Shown: positions 35,204 to 47,142 of the stretch, piece after piece | Layout: every line of letters begins with the position of its first letter | Position numbering within the stretch: the first letter of the stretch is position 1 | Assembly (NCBI GenBank): GCA_017871115.1 | Contig: JAFCIZ010000002.1 | Coordinates: 2,191,501-2,255,500, forward strand | Direction: 5' to 3' | Source of the DNA: Cunninghamella blakesleeana | Lineage: Eukaryota; Mucoromycota; Mucoromycetes; Mucorales; Cunninghamellaceae | Length of the DNA: 64,000 nucleotides | Translations under genes and position numbers: made by a program | The notes under the pieces: model-generated | Told to the model about the DNA's origin: nothing | The model's input: the letters and a program-made list of their open reading frames with translations, nothing else | Databases searched by the model: none

Positions 35204-38200
35204 TCAGAGTTTATTTTCTAAGCTCTTAGATTCCTTCAAGTCAAGAAGACTTTTATATACTTCTTCCAAAGGAATAGTCTTGCCCTTAGCTTTGGTACCA
35301 ACGTCATCACGATTGCGTACATTAACAGATTGAGTACTTTCTTCTTCAGCACCAACAACAAAAATAAAGTTATATTGGGATAATTCACTGTTTCTAATCT
35401 TCTTATTAAGTGTGTTATCAGATAAATCAGCATCAGCATAAATACCCATAGAAGCCAATTTATTAGTGATTTGTTCAGCATAACCAAAGAAAGGTGCAGC
35501 AACGGGAATAACACTAATTTGACGAGGAGATAACCAGAATGGGAATTTACCACCAAAATGTTCGATCAAAATACCCATCATACGTTCTACTGATCCAAGG
35601 ATAGCACGATGAATAATGACAGGACGGACAAAGCTTTCTTCACTATTGGTACTATCAGAACGGTATTCTAATTCGAATCGTTGAGGTAATTGGAAATCAA
35701 GTTGAATAGTAGCACATTGATGTTTACGTTTTAAAGCATCAGAAATAACAATATCAATCTTAGGTCCATAGAAAGCACCATCTCCAGGATTTAATTCCCA
35801 AGTAAAACCTTTTTCTTCGGCAAATCTAACAAGAGCAGCTTCCAATTTCTAATATATGTATAATCCAACATTTTAGAATTAATATATACCATTCCTTATA
35901 ATGCACCATTATATTTAACTTGATCTTTTAATTATAAAATTAATATTCTATTAATTACCTTTTCTGCATTATCCCATACACTGATTTCACCTAAGAAATT
36001 TTCAGGACGAGTAGAAAGTTTAAGATGGAAATCAAAACCAAAAATGCCATAAACGTGGCTCATAAAATTGAAACAGTTGGTCATTTCTTCATCAATCTAA
36101 TTTAATTAAACAATAATATTTATTTTTTAAAAAAAAAAAAATCAATAAAACCATCAATATTTTACAAGTTTATATACACTGACTCTGTTCCATATATATA
36201 TCGGTCATTACTATGCCTTTTTTTATTATTATTTTAGCTTATTTTACTTACTTGATCTTGACGACAGAAAATGTGAGCATCATCTTGTTGGAAACGACGT
36301 ACACGAGTCAAACCTGAAAGAGCGCCTGAAAATTCATTACGATGAAGAACACCGAAATCAGCAAAACGAACAGGTAAATCACGATAACTACGTTCCTTAT
36401 GAGCAAACATTAAACAGTGACTAGGACAATTCATAGGTTTCAAGGCAAACTTTTCTTTATCGACTTCTAAACAGAACATATTTTCTTGGTATTTTTGAGC
36501 ATGGCCAGATTGATTCCATAATTTAATATTGAACATATTAGGTGTAATAACTTCAGTGAATCCACGTACGCGGTATTGTTCTTTGATCAAATCCATAAGA
36601 GCGTTGTAAATACGAGCACCATGAGGAAGCATAAAAGCTGAACCGGGTGATAATTCGTGGAAGAAGAATAATTCTTGTTCCTTTTTTTAAAAAAAATAAA
36701 ATAAAAAATAACGCATTAACACTATTAATCATAATAATGATATAGAGGCTATATTCCTTCCTTTTATTACTCCTCCTTTTTCTTTTTGAATATATATATA
36801 CTTACACGACCAATTTTACGATGATCACGTTTAGAAGCTTCTTCAATAAATTTCTTATATTCAGTCAATTGTTTCTTATCAGGGAAAGAAATACCATATA
36901 AACGTTGAAGAGAATCATTCTTAGCATCACCTAAGAAATAAGAAGCAGAATTCTAAGAAGAGAGAAAAAAATGTTAGTACCACTAGGATCGCTATTATTA
37001 TTATTATTATCATTAGTATTTATCATTGGGTGTGAATAAATATATTACCTTGGTAACAGCTAAAGCTTTAACACGACCAGTGTGAGGAACATGAGGACCT
37101 CTACATAAATCGATCAAAGGACCACAACGATAAACAGTGGTAGAAGTACCATCAGGAATTTTATCATTAATAATATGGACCTTATAAGGATTATGCTTAA
37201 ACATTTCTAATAAATTTTCTTTTGTAAGTTCTAAACGTTCAAATGGTTGTTTTTCTTTAGTGATCATTCCAACTAATTTTTCAAGGTTAGCATAATCTTG
37301 TTGGGATACAGCACTAATAATATTTTTTTAATATACATATACAGAAAATAGGTGTAAGTTAATCAAAATCCTATATAGCCAATAATATTGTATATATATA
37401 TATATATATTTGGTATGGACCATAGAAGATGGTCAATATCTTTTTTTTTTTTTTTTTCAATTATTATATTTTACCGATCCTTTAAACCCATTTCGTAATA
37501 GAAACCTTCTTCAATAGGAGGACCAATACATAAATGACATCCATAGTGACGTTCACAAGCTTCACCTAAAATGTGGGCGCTAGAATGCCAGAAAACACGT
37601 TTACCTTCAGGATGTTCAAAATCTAACAATTCAAGTTGTACAGAGTCTTCAAAGGGACGTTCCAAATCCCATACTTCACCATTTACCTTTGCAATTACAG
37701 TACGTTCAGCAAGGGACTTTGAAATTCCTAAAGCAATATCCATAGGGCTAGTTTCCCAAGAAATACCTTCTTTAACAGTTCCGTCAGGTAAAGTAATTGT
37801 AATAGGAACGCGAGGTTTGTCTAATATAATAAAAATAAAGATAAAAGATTTGACCAAAAAAAATTAGAAGTTGAATATATTTTTTTAATAAAGTAATGTC
37901 CTTTTATTTTTTATTTTTTATTTTTGTATATTAGTATATAAGACTATTTTTTTTCTTTTTACTTTTAATGGATTCATCATATTCGGCCTTGAGGCGTTCA
38001 AACATATTAATACGATGTTGAATATATTCAGGAGCAGGAGCCAACTATATAAAAAAAAGTACACGAATTCATATTAATAAAAAAAAAGTAAAACGTAATA
38101 AATAAAATAGTTGATATAACATACTTCTAATGGATATTCACTATCATTGCCCTTGTTTTTTTTAGCCTTTTTATCGGCTTTAGGAGCAGCAGGTTTCTTG

Positions 38201-38247
38201 TCATCAACTTTTAAAGTAGCCATTTTTTGTTCAACAGCTTCAGCCAT
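35204..38247 (-). CDS. THS1: Threonyl-tRNA synthetase, cytoplasmic
   Basis: Charges tRNA-Thr with threonine. Eight exons: 38247-38125, 38044-37963, 37820-37475, 37313-37049, 36952-36806, 36680-36252, 36096-35959, 35848-35204; 724 residues. A Lys/Ala-rich N-terminal extension ([17 protein letters not shown]) is typical of the eukaryotic cytosolic enzyme. A TGS domain follows (about 69-130; [17 protein letters not shown]), then the second additional/editing domain ([16 protein letters not shown]; residues about 160-330, with [19 protein letters not shown]). The class II core has [14 protein letters not shown], the zinc-ligand segment [14 protein letters not shown], motif 2 [26 protein letters not shown] and motif 3 [18 protein letters not shown]. 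The anticodon-binding domain closes the protein. The start lacks a mitochondrial presequence. AGTGGCTTGG lies 115 bp upstream. Confidence 0.97.
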
Positions 38248-38709
38248 TATAAAATAAAAATAATAGTGGAAAAAAAAAGAAAAGAAAGGGAGAATAAAGG
38301 GACACAAAAATTCACCCTCCATTTTTATAAATTTAAATTGATATTCAAGTTACTACGACGTAGTGGCTTGGACTGAGTCAGAAACATTTATATTACCTTT
38401 TTTGGATGTGTGATCACTCTATGTACCTTTAATTAACTATCAGTATACTTAATTATATTTATATTTTGAGTCATTAAAAATTTGTAATATAGTATTAACT
38501 TTTTATAACTATGACTTAATTCAACTGTTTATATTATGACTCTATGCTTTACTATTTTTACTTTTTTTTTATTTCCTTCTTTGAAAGATATATAAAATAT
38601 AAAGTATAATTTATTATATAAAAAAGTAAAAAAATATGCTATTTTATTATGAAGGTGTTGTATTTTTTTTGCTTGTCTTTTCTTTTTATTTTTATGTAAT
38701 TGAAATATT
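38248..38709. other. ThrRS promoter and GT49 3' flank
   Basis: 462 bp. Next to ThrRS is a leader rich in T/C (sense), then AGTGGCTTGG at 38362-38371 followed by GACTGAGTC, a palindromic-looking 9-mer. The remainder is AT-rich 3' flank of the glycosyltransferase gene. Confidence 0.55.
38362..38371 (-). promoter_or_regulatory. Candidate promoter motif AGTGGCTTGG upstream of ThrRS
   Basis: Identical 10-mer to the COX5 site, 115 bp before the ThrRS ATG, same orientation relative to the gene. It is immediately followed by a GACTGAGTC half-palindrome similar to a bZIP (TGACTCA-like) site. Confidence 0.4.
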
Positions 38710-38985
38710 CTATTCTGGTTTCCCAATTAATCCTTTTCCCCAATTTTGTATGACTCTAGAACATTGAGTACGGATATGCTGAGAACGTTTTCCTTTCCAG
38801 AGACCAAGAGCATCTAATTGTCTTGCATGATATACACATTGTTCCCAATAAAATTTAGCATATAATCTATTTTCAATAACAGTCTATAAAGTAAAATAAA
38901 ATAAAAATATAATATTAATTCATTGTTCTTTAATTCTTTTTTCCTTTATTTTTTAAGTTATAGTAATAATAATAATAATAATAAT

Positions 38986-39030
<45 letters not shown>

Positions 39031-40654
39031 ATTATTATTATTATTACTATTATATAATAACTGTTTCTATCCAATACTTACATCAAAATCTGAAAGACTA
39101 GATTTTTCAGTTTCTGGTAATACAACAATATAATCATCTGGTAACACCCAAAATTCTCCTCCACTTAAATATGTTTCCAAAAGACAAGCTGATCTACTGT
39201 CCAAAAATCTTTCAGAGCACCTAATTTACAAGTATATATATATTTGAATATTAATATATATATGTAAACCACTTTTATCTATTTAATAGTAATACTTACC
39301 AAGGTTGAACAGTTTTACTTTCAATGACAATGGGTTCATAATGGAAATCGTATCTTTCAACGGAATATAATGTAGTTGCAACCTTCCATGCTTCCAAATC
39401 AGTAGGTCCAGTATTGGGTTTCCAGTGTTTATCCAATAAAAACATATCATCATCATTAACAAGTTGTAATAAACGATCTTTGCTATTGGGAACCTTGTAG
39501 GCAGTACTCTCTTGAGCAGGGAATCCAAACATAGGTAACACAAGTACATCCCCATCCTTTAGCAATTTTTCAAACATATCTTTATTTGTATCTAATGTAC
39601 GTTGAATATCTGTAGCTGGTACCATGTTCGATGCAATCTCCATAACATATTCAGAACGAGCAAGTAAACGGGCTAAATTTCTTTCAGCATTGCGAGGTAA
39701 AAGAACTGATAATTTTTCATGAGGTATTTCTGATAAATGAATATCTACACGCTGTGATAAATCCATATTTTTAGCATATTGTTCAAGGAAAAAGTTTTTT
39801 GAGTCGGTATCATCAGCTTCCATGTGTAAAGTTGCTGATATGAATCCTAGAAAATTTTACATGCATATAAAAAGAAAGAGAAAATATAAAGTTCAATTTT
39901 TGTTCCTTTTTATATGTTTAAAAAATCAATGGTAATAATATCTCCATCCCTTTTATTTAATTGTTATTATTTTACCTTTCCAGTGTTTAGATAATTGTTC
40001 TAATTCAGACCATGTACCGGGTGTAATAACAGTAACAATAGTAACACTATCGTTTTTGGGCGTTGCTGAAGCTTTTAACCAGTAGGGTTGAATAGTTTGT
40101 GTATTATCAAAATTGGCTTTTGGGAATAACTTTGACATTTTTAGCCCGTGTGTCATATCATCTATAACGGAATAAGTTTCTTGTTGATCATATGTTCTTT
40201 GTGGAATCCAGTTGTCACCAAAGCGAGCATCTAAAGGCTCAGAATGAAACCATATCCATAAATGATGAAACGATAGAAATACTGAAAATATAAAATAAAA
40301 CAAAACAAACAAACGTACAATGGTAGATTTTCCTAAAGTACCAAGCCAGCTAGTAGATGTTTTTGATGTTCCACCAAATACAGTTGTATGTTTATCTTGA
40401 GGTAAAAGAGGCCCTGAGGGATTACTTTCAAATAAACTATTAAGCTTCAACTGTAATAAATTATAATAGTGTTTCCAAGAAGATGATGAAGATTGCATAG
40501 TTGGTTTTTTAGAGGAGGGTATTTCTTGAATGGCATATAATGGTGTCCCTGTTGAATTTGAAGGTTTACGTTGATGAGAGTGTGAACGATTATTCTTTGA
40601 TATAGATGACGACCTGGTATGTTGCGGTCGTGATGAAGTATGTGAGTCTGGCAT
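38710..40654 (-). CDS. LARGE-like glycosyltransferase (GT49 family), type II membrane protein
   Basis: Golgi-type glycosyltransferase by architecture. Exons 40654-39976, 39846-39300, 39220-39082, 38883-38710; 512 residues. A Ser/Asn-rich cytosolic N-terminus is followed by one membrane anchor (about 111-136; IVRLFVLFYFIFSVFLSF), giving type II topology. The lumenal catalytic-like part has DSVTIVTVITPGTWSELEQLSKHW, FISATLHM, LPRNAERNLARLLARSEYVM, LLKDGDVLVLPMFGF, FHYEPIVIESKTVQPWCSERF and FWVLPDDYIVVLPE; the WCSERF and VLPDDY region resembles GT49/LARGE enzymes. The expected metal-binding DxD after RSEYV is replaced by EIA (residues about 296-298), although a TD pair follows at 305-306. It may be a divergent or inactive family member. 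Intron 3 contains a striking palindrome. Family call likely, sugar specificity unknown. Confidence 0.8.
38961..39049. repeat. Palindromic TAA/AT/TTA repeat within GT49 intron 3
   Basis: A left arm starting TAGTAATAATAATAA (38961-38987) and a right arm ending TTATTATTACTA (39026-39049) are reverse complements. They flank a central (AT)n tract that is itself self-complementary. The whole 89 bases could form one long hairpin in RNA or a cruciform in DNA. It lies wholly inside the intron 38884-39081. Confidence 0.85.
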
Positions 40655-42351
40655 TATTTTTTAATATTTATTATGTATTCCTCTATTACTATTGTTATTT
40701 TATTTGGATGTTGTTTATCTTTCTTTCCTTTTTCTCGTTACTTATTTGTTGGAGAGGGACTATTGAAGTTAAAAATATTATTGATAGCCTAAATAAAAAA
40801 AAATAAAAAATAGTAATAGAAAAAAAAATAATTAAAAATTAGGTCTTTAAAAATAAAAATTAATTTTTTAACCCAGATGATTGGCTGATTAATTTTTTTT
40901 AAAATACCGCCCTACTTATTTCATGATATCTTTAATGAACCTAAAAATACATGAATTTGCATTTCAAACTCTTCCTATATTCTTTTTCCTTTTTCCTTTA
41001 TTAATATTATTTCTATTTAAAATAAAGATGCTTTCAAATTTTTCAAAAAAAAACTCGAAAATATATCGTAATCATTTAATATTGAAGACGAAACCTTCCC
41101 TTATAGTGTATAAGATTTAAAACAATCAAAGAGTATTAACTTTAATAATTTCTTCACATAATTATTCAAAGGGTTATCAAGGTCAGTAACATTAAAAAAA
41201 AATGTAAAAAAAAATTGATCACCACGAAGAGAAGCTGACAATTTATTTTATTCTATACTTATTTTTTATAATGATATATTTTTTCTAAGCATGAAATATT
41301 TCAAAAAAGTTTGAATTCAAGATTTACTGAATATGGTAAAAAAAAAACTCTACTTTAACAATAAGAGTAGTAACAGTAATAGCATAATGATTCATATAAT
41401 GGATTAGAACGAGCATTCTTTACTTTTATATCAACAAATGGGATGCCATCCTTGTAGGTTATATGCATACATCTTTTTTAATTGCCAATCTCATATAATA
41501 ATAAAAAACAAACTAGCTCCTTTATCGATCATCCTTGATACTACTTTTTTTTTTTTTTTGAAATATAATTAGTAGTAATTTCTATATGAAAACAATTACC
41601 CAGCAGTACTTTTTATTCGTACCTACACAATCCCACATCATAGTACTGTCAAAACTTTCTCCTGATTGATTGCATCCTACTTATTATGGGCATTGGCTCA
41701 TCGTATTAGATGAAAATATCTTGATTAAAATCTTTACAGTTGTGCAGTATATATGCTTTTCATAAAAGGAACTCATCTGCTGCCATTTTTTTTCATTGAT
41801 ATCCAACATGTTGACTAATTTTTTATTTTAACCTCAATGACAACAAAAATAGTCTTTTTAAAAAAAATTAAAAAAAACGGGGATATAATAACTATTTTTT
41901 GTTTTATCTTTTTCAAATAGGCTCATGTGTCAAATCTTTTATAGAAAAATGAAAAAATTAAGCATAAAATTATAATACATTAGATAGTAAATGTATATAT
42001 TTTTATTTTATTTTTTTTATTACCATACTTTTCGACACCCAAAAGTTTTTTTATGTTCACTCAATACAATTGTTTAATTTCACTACTCATTTTAAAATTA
42101 TGGTTTAATTATATTTCCCATATTGATTAATTTTTTTAAAAAAATAAATAAAAGGTACCTCACGTATAGCCCTATCATGCTATTATGTTGGTGAATTTCG
42201 GCAACATAAAAAAAAATATCAAAAATCTTTAAAATTGAAACCCAGCTTTTTTTTTTTTTTTAAAAAAAAAAAGGTTCAATTCTCTTACCCTAATTTTTCT
42301 CTTTTCTCTTATTTATTTTCTTATTGTTTTATATATTTTTAGTTATTATTA
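40655..42351. other. Divergent 1.7-kb intergenic region, GT49 / RecQ
   Basis: Contains AAATACCG (40902-40909) in the GT49 promoter and a less AT-biased, higher-complexity block at about 41370-41800 with no recognisable coding. A partial match to the dispersed repeat occurs at 41761-41776, and a T15/A11 dyad at 42246-42272 lies just before the RecQ start. Could include a decayed mobile element, but no terminal repeats or transposase were found. Confidence 0.5.
41761..41776 (+). repeat. Possible degenerate copy C of the dispersed repeat
   Basis: CATAAAAGGAACTCATC here resembles the CCATAAAAGGAAACTCA core of the copies at 6141 and 60831, with one base missing. Similarity outside the core is weak. 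Confidence 0.3.
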
Positions 42352-45300
42352 ATGAGTTTACCAACATATATTGATCTTACTGAAAATGATAATACAGCTG
42401 TACTAATAATAAATTCACAACAGTCTTCAGAGCATATAGATCAAAATCATTCAGCAAATGATAATGTATGAAATGTAATAGTCAAGCACACACAAATATA
42501 AATCTATTTATAAAGACATAATTATAGTTATGATCAAATATTACCTTGTTTATTAAATTACTCAAACAATAAATTTAGATCAAATCTCTTCGTAGGAAAC
42601 TATACTCTTGTGAAAAAAAACTATCAGTTTATAATTCTCGTTTAAGACAAGATAATACTTCTAGAGAGAGTAAAAGGATTTCTGAGAAAAGGTAATATGG
42701 CACATTCAAAAAAATAAAAAAAAAAAAAAAGGTAGATATAAATGCTAATTAATATTATTTTTTTATATAAATATTGTGTATATTTAATAGGGAAAAAATT
42801 CAAGAATATATTGAAGCTATTCAACTGGAGATTGCTTTAAAAGAATCTTTTATTACAGCTGAAGAATCAAATACAAGATTAAAATCACACCAGAGTAATA
42901 ATGATATGAATATTAGCAGTAGTTCTCCTACTTCCCCAAATTCAGACGATTTTCAACCTCCTTCAAAAAGAGCAAAGGTTTTATCTACATCAAAAAAGCA
43001 TTCAAAGGATTCATCTTCATCTTCAACGACATCACTATTGTTAAATAAAAATACAACCAACAACATTAGCTATATACCCAATACTACCAACAACATTTGT
43101 ACTAATTATAATCATAATCGGCACGAACAACCAACCTACCCGTGGACAAAAGATGTGATGAATGTACTACGCCAAAATTTTGGATTATCATCCTTTCGAC
43201 CTAATCAATTGGAAGCTATTAATGGAACATTATCAGGACATGATGTATTTGTGATCATGGCAACTGGAAGTGGAAAAAGTTTATGTTATCAATTACCATC
43301 AGTTATTCAACAATATGATCATTGTGGTGTCTCTATCGTCATTTCTCCTTTATTATCTCTCATCCATGACCAAGTTGTTCAGCTCAAGAAAAATAACAGG
43401 ATTGCTGCTGATTTTATAAATGGTGAAATATCAAAAACACAACGAAGAAATATATTTGAAGATCTAAACTCAAGAAAACCAAAAACACACATACTTTATG
43501 TTACACCAGAACAGCTACAATCGTCCGCACTGCGTGAAGCATTATCTGATTTAGCCCAAAGAAAGCTTTTAGCACGGTTTATCATTGATGAAGCTCACTG
43601 CGTATCACAATGGGGGCATGATTTTAGACCAGATTATCGTAATGTTGGAAAGCTTCGTTTAGAATATCCGAATGTTCCTTTTATGGCCCTCACTGCAAGT
43701 GCTACGGATGAAGTTCAAAAGGATATTATTAAATCTTTAAAGATGCAAGGATGTTTAATTTTAAAACAAAGTCTTCATCGCAAAAATTTAAAGTAAGTTT
43801 CTTTCCTTATCTTTAATTATAAAATAAAACGAAAATAAAAATAATAAGCATTTAATTTAAACTATAGATTAATATTTATGCATAATATTTATTTGTTTGT
43901 TTGTTTGTTTTTTTAAAAAAAAAAATAGATATGAAGTAGTAACCAAGTCAAGTAAAACAAAGTTCTTTGATGATATAGCACAATATATAACTACTAATTT
44001 TGAAATTGGGACGTCTGGTATTATTTATTGCCAAACAAAAAACGGCTGCGAAGTATTAGCAGAAAAATTATATAAGGAATATAATCTGCGAGTGAAAGCA
44101 TATCATGCTGGTATGTCATCCAACACTAGAGTACAAATTCAGCAAGGTTGGCAAAAGGGGAAGTATGATATTATTGTTGCAACAATTGCTTTTGGAATGG
44201 GGATTGATAAACCAGATGTACGTTTTGTCATTCATGAAAGTATGCCATCATCGTTAGAAGGTTATTATCAAGAAACAGGTCGAGCAGGTCGCGACGGTCA
44301 ACACTCAGTTTGTCGCTTGTATTTTTCTTATAAAGATGCACAATGGCACAAAACAATGGTTGAAAGATCAAAGTCGGGATCTAAATCCTATAAAAAAAGG
44401 CAACATTCAAATATACATACCATGGTAAAGTACTGTTATAATCCATCAGGCTGCAGACATCAGATTTTGTTGAATTATTTTGGAGAAGTATTTGATAAAC
44501 AGCGATGTAATCAATGTGATAATTGTATAGAAAAACCAACCACAAGCCGACAGTCTTATACAACAGAAATAATTAAACATTATATTGTGGATATCCTAGC
44601 TACTATACAAGATGATAATATTACTTTATTACAAATGGTTGATATTTGTCATGGCTCACAATTAAAAACACTTAAAGATAAAGGATATCATTATCTAACT
44701 AACTTTGGAAAATTATCAACTATGTCCAAACAAGAAATCGAGCGTTTATTGATACAGCTTATTTTGGATAATGTTTTAGAAGAGCGTATCATTTTTAATA
44801 GAAAAGGGTTTTCCAATACATACATTCGTGTAAGTTTTTTTTTTATCTTCTCTTATTTTAAGATATATCGTGAACATATAATAATAATAATATTGATGAT
44901 GACGATGACGATGATATTGTCCAATATAACTCATTGTAACTAATGCATTATACCTTCAAATAGACTGGAAGTGTAGATATATCAGAATTGAATGAAGATA
45001 TTACTATAGAATTTAATAAAAGAGAAAATACGAGGAATATACCACCACCATTACCATTATCACCGCCATCTTTTTCACTGCTATCACCTACTTTAAGTGA
45101 TGATCATTCTTACATCAATGACGATCAACTTCATCCAAATGACGATTATTCATTCACAGCTGATGATCAAGAAATGATAGAGGTTTTAAATGTAGATGAC
45201 CATGAAACAATGAACTTTTCATCATCACACTCACCTTCAAGAAGAATGTGTATACAAAGAGATTGTTATAATGCATTACTAGAAGAAAAGGAAAAAGTAA

Positions 45301-45695
45301 ATATACTAAATTGAAATCGTATATTATCCTATTCTAAATATTTTTTTGCACATATATTAACTCGTTCATATTGGTTTTTTTAAATTTATATTTATACAAT
45401 AGTTAATATTAGAGAATGGCCCAACCGATATATTGGGAACACCCTATTTAGAAATGATGGTAAATATATAGATATTATAAAAATAGGAATATACATCTAC
45501 TTATTTGCATTTTTTTTATTATGTATTTATTGTATTTTACTTTCATTCATTTTATAGTCTGTTGAACTACCTATCAATTATTTGGAGTTTTTAAAATTGC
45601 TGAATTTAACGGATGATACAGTATTTGATATTTATGGACTAAGATTATCAAAAATTTGTAAAAAGTATGGGCTACTAGCAGAAAAAAAAGAATAG
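42352..45695 (+). CDS. RecQ-family DNA helicase (Sgs1/BLM type)
   Basis: 3'-5' helicase of recombination and replication repair. Exons 42352-42465, 42579-42691, 42791-43792, 43929-44829, 44964-45296, 45403-45459, 45558-45695; 885 residues. The N-terminus is short with a coiled segment and a Ser/Asn linker carrying PPSKRAKVL, a likely nuclear signal. Motif 0 FGLSSFRPNQLEAI is at about residue 205, Walker A ATGSGKSLCYQLP near 232, DEAH in IIDEAHCVSQWGHDFRPDY near 340, then TASAT. Domain 2 has GIIYCQTKNGCEVLA, AYHAGM, ATIAFGMGIDKPDVRFVIH and QETGRAGRDG. The RQC zinc ligands (KYCYNPSGCRHQILLNYFGE, CNQCDNC) and winged helix follow. The end (INYLEFLKLLNLTDDTVFDIYG) may be a reduced HRDC domain. Sgs1 and BLM are much longer, mainly in the N-terminal Top3/Rmi1-binding region, so complex membership is uncertain. 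Confidence 0.95.
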
Positions 45696-46096
45696 TCATT
45701 TCTAATATTTAAAAGAAAAAAAAAGAAAAAAAAAAGAAAAAATATTATAAAATAAAAAATTATTAAAATAAAATAAAAATGCAATATAAAGTAGGTTATT
45801 GGCATTAGTACTCATATCCATCGTTCTGCATCATATACATATTAAATAATATCCAATTCAATTGAATTCATAAATATATAAAAAAAATAAAAAATATATT
45901 TTAAGTTTATTTGAATTATAAATAAAAAAAACAATACAAATTAAGAAGATGATAAATTTATACAAAATAAGCGGGTTGAGATAAAAGGGTAAAGTAGTAT
46001 GGGTGTGCTATATAATAGCTATAAGTATACGAAAGGGAAAATAAGAAGAAAACTATAATCGGTTCCATTTTAAAATTAAAATAATATATATATAAT
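45696..46096. other. Convergent intergenic region
   Basis: 401 bp between the RecQ and TTC36 stops. A-rich runs directly after the RecQ stop (45711-45780) and AATAAA-like motifs on both strands. No gene. Confidence 0.6.
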
Positions 46097-47142
46097 TTAA
46101 TTTTGCTCATCGGAGATTCCTTTATTCACTTCTCTAGACATCACTTCCATCATAATTTGGTTACATAATTTACTATAAGGATTTTCATTAACGGCTATAT
46201 TCTTAGCAATTGGATTTCCGAGTTTTGCACCTACAAAAATAAAAATAGAAAAATTGACCACATTATTAGTTTTCTTATTATTTAACACCTTTTATTTTAT
46301 TTTATTAAATATATGTATATATCATTTATATCATTTACCCATTTCAAAATCAGCTCTTGAACCTATAACATCACCTTGTTGACGTTTAAGAATAGCACGC
46401 TGGGTATATGCTTGACGTAATACTTTAGGCTGACCTTCTCCTAACTTTATCACTTGGCTAAGATCTTCCATAGCTTTATCTGTATCATTTTTTAATCGAT
46501 AAATTTGGGCTCTACAAAAAGAACAATTAAAATAACAAAATCGATATATTAATACACTGTTTCCTTTTTTATTTTGTTTTATTATATTTCATCGTCATTC
46601 TCTCTTCATTTTACCATTTAATTTTCTTTATATAATTATTTTTATGATTATTACCTATTATTATAAGCTGAAGCATATTCACTCTCAAGTTCAATACATT
46701 CGTTTAAAATTTTTAATGCACTATCAAGCTCATTTTTTTCTGCAAGATCAATAGCTTCCTTTTCCATTGATTTAAGTTTTTCTAGTTTTTCCGGTTCGAT
46801 TTCTTTGACTAAATAATTTGTTTTAAAAATTAGATAAAATAATAACACCTTATATTTTAGCACGACCTCGCTCGCTTATTTTTTCCTTCTATATTTATAG
46901 TTTTTATTTATTTCTTTGTTATTTATTTATTATTTAACATACTTGGATTGCTTTGAACAGATTGAGCAACTGATTCAAAGGGTACACCCTGTGCTTCTAT
47001 AAAAATAAATATACATTTATATATAATTGAAAATGAGTATAAATTGTAATATAAATAATGTACATCTATATAAAAGAAAAGAGTTGCTATTATATATACC
47101 TGGATTGAAAATAAGTTCTAATACGGCTTCGTCAGTATTCAT
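46097..47142 (-). CDS. TTC36-like tetratricopeptide repeat protein
   Basis: Five exons: 47142-47100, 46996-46943, 46808-46655, 46511-46339, 46230-46097; 185 residues. The N-terminus MNTDEAVLELIFNPEAQGVPF matches the TTC36 start (DxAVLxxIFNP). Three TPRs follow: EKEAIDLAEKNELDSALKILNECIELESEYASAYNNRAQIYRL, then KAMEDLSQVIKLGEGQ, then AYTQRAILKRQQGDVIGSRADFEMGAKLGNPIAKN. The closing NPYSKLCNQIMMEVM block corresponds to the NPYAALCN signature at the end of TTC36. In vertebrates TTC36 has been linked to tyrosine catabolism by stabilising 4-hydroxyphenylpyruvate dioxygenase; that role in fungi is unproven. Joins keep frame and restore the YNNRAQ TPR motif. Confident at family level. Confidence 0.85.

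Noticed and set aside
34988..35221. 77-codon Ile-rich frame at the 3' side of ThrRS
   Set aside because: AT-repeat artefact overlapping the 3' flank of a solid gene on the other strand.
38961..39049. Palindrome in the GT49 intron considered as a CRISPR-like or MITE insertion
   Set aside because: It is made only of TAA, AT and TTA units with no unique terminal sequence or target duplication; simple repeat growth explains it.
41370..41800. Possible transposon relic upstream of RecQ
   Set aside because: The block is of higher complexity than its surroundings, but six-frame reading gives no transposase or reverse transcriptase motif and no terminal repeats.
42270..42290. AGGTTCAATTCTC, resembling a tRNA B box
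   Set aside because: No matching A box, acceptor stem or cloverleaf can be drawn around it.
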